Shown: in pieces, positions 12,319-12,535 of the stretch | Layout of the letters: the number at the start of each line of letters is the position of its first letter | Numbering within the stretch: position 1 is the first letter of the stretch | Source of the DNA: Candidatus Acetothermia bacterium | GTDB taxonomy: Bacteria; Bipolaricaulota; Bipolaricaulia; RBG-16-55-9; JANLFV01 | Assembly (NCBI GenBank): GCA_028275195.1 | Contig: JAPWVC010000031.1 | Location: 1-12,535, forward strand | DNA: 12,535 bases | Reading direction: 5' to 3' | Notes under the pieces: generated by a model | Seen by the model: only the letters and a program-made list of their open reading frames with translations | The model's database searches: none | Told to the model about the DNA's origin: nothing | Program-made: the position numbers and the translations under genes

Positions 12319-12535
12319 TTACCTTAGGAATTTGGAGACGAACGGCGAGGTCTCGCCGCGGCGCATGAAGTGACCCGAAGGGCCTTCACCGAGGAATTCG
12401 GAGAACCAGGACTCATGCTCGATCTCTTCGTTGAGGATCGCCAAGGCTAAATCGTAGGTGCGGTGATCCTTCCCGGCGGTCATGTTGCAGATTTGGGTGT
12501 AGCCGCGCAGGGCGCAACGCTCTGCCTCCACGAGC
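12319..12535 (-). CDS. Dps-like (DPSL/thioferritin) protein, 5' part beyond the window
   Basis: Only the last 71 residues are visible; the frame stays open to the right edge, so the start is outside. The segment EIEHESWFSEFLGEGPSGHF is characteristic of the DPSL proteins of archaea and anaerobic bacteria and supplies late diiron ligands. An upstream Cys pair in CALRGYTQIC fits the conserved disulfide or thiol pair that gives the family the name thioferritin. DPSL proteins form 12-mer cages that oxidise iron with hydrogen peroxide and protect DNA. A GTG at 12531 is in frame but is not a credible start, since it would delete most of the fold. It precedes ferredoxin by 38 bases and is probably co-transcribed with it. 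Its stop is TAA. Confidence 0.85.
   Translation of the reverse strand, partial: LVEAERCALRGYTQICNMTAGKDHRTYDLALAILNEEIEHESWFSEFLGEGPSGHFMRRGETSPFVSKFLR

Noticed and set aside
12319..12531. A complete 70-residue gene starting at GTG 12531
   Set aside because: The frame is open to the window edge, and the residues match only the C-terminal part of DPSL proteins, so it is the end of a longer gene.
1..12535. CRISPR arrays, insertion sequences, tRNA or rRNA genes, prophage
   Set aside because: No regularly spaced repeats, transposase motifs, terminal repeats or RNA gene signatures were seen anywhere, and the window is almost fully coding.

Overview
The window is a GC-rich, tightly packed stretch of prokaryotic genome: 17 protein genes, two of them cut by the window edges, with no gene-free stretch longer than about 145 bases. 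Every gene but one lies on the minus strand. Shine-Dalgarno sites of the AGGAGG type and TTGACA-like/TATAAT-like promoters with 17-base spacers point to a bacterium. The gene content (2-oxoacid:ferredoxin oxidoreductase, rubredoxin, superoxide reductase, rubrerythrins, flavodiiron protein) points to an anaerobe, and several proteins resemble those of hyperthermophiles such as Pyrococcus as I remember them, so a thermophilic uncultured lineage is likely. Bipolaricaulota/Acetothermia is one guess that I cannot test here. No rRNA, tRNA, mobile element, CRISPR array or prophage signal was seen.

Layout from right to left, which is the direction of transcription. At the right edge is the C-terminal end of a Dps-like (DPSL/thioferritin) protein, followed by a ferredoxin with an Asp in place of one cluster Cys. 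A TTGACA-17-GATATT promoter that overlaps the ferredoxin stop codon then drives perR - fprA (flavodiiron protein) - rubrerythrin. A weaker promoter may lead into a bacterioferritin-like protein with an Arg-rich tail - 1-Cys peroxiredoxin - superoxide reductase - lipA - lpdA. This ends stop-to-stop against the only plus-strand gene, a second rubrerythrin-like protein (5313-5816). Between that gene and the next minus-strand operon is a 145-base divergent control region holding a near-ideal promoter whose -10 and start site are covered by a 6-3-6 palindrome. The operon it drives is nitroreductase - nine-Cys zinc-ribbon protein - korA (gamma-alpha fusion) - korB - rubredoxin - NAD(P)H:rubredoxin oxidoreductase-like flavoprotein. 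At the left edge a separate promoter drives a small protein resembling domain II of translation factors.

Taken together this is an oxygen, superoxide, peroxide and iron defence island of an anaerobe. SOR turns superoxide into peroxide. The rubrerythrin and peroxiredoxin reduce peroxide, and the flavodiiron protein reduces O2 (or NO). The bacterioferritin-like and DPSL proteins sequester iron. Rubredoxin, its reductase and a 2-oxoacid:ferredoxin oxidoreductase could supply the electrons, and PerR is the likely peroxide-responsive switch. The pathway links are inferred from known families and gene order; they are not shown directly by the sequence.
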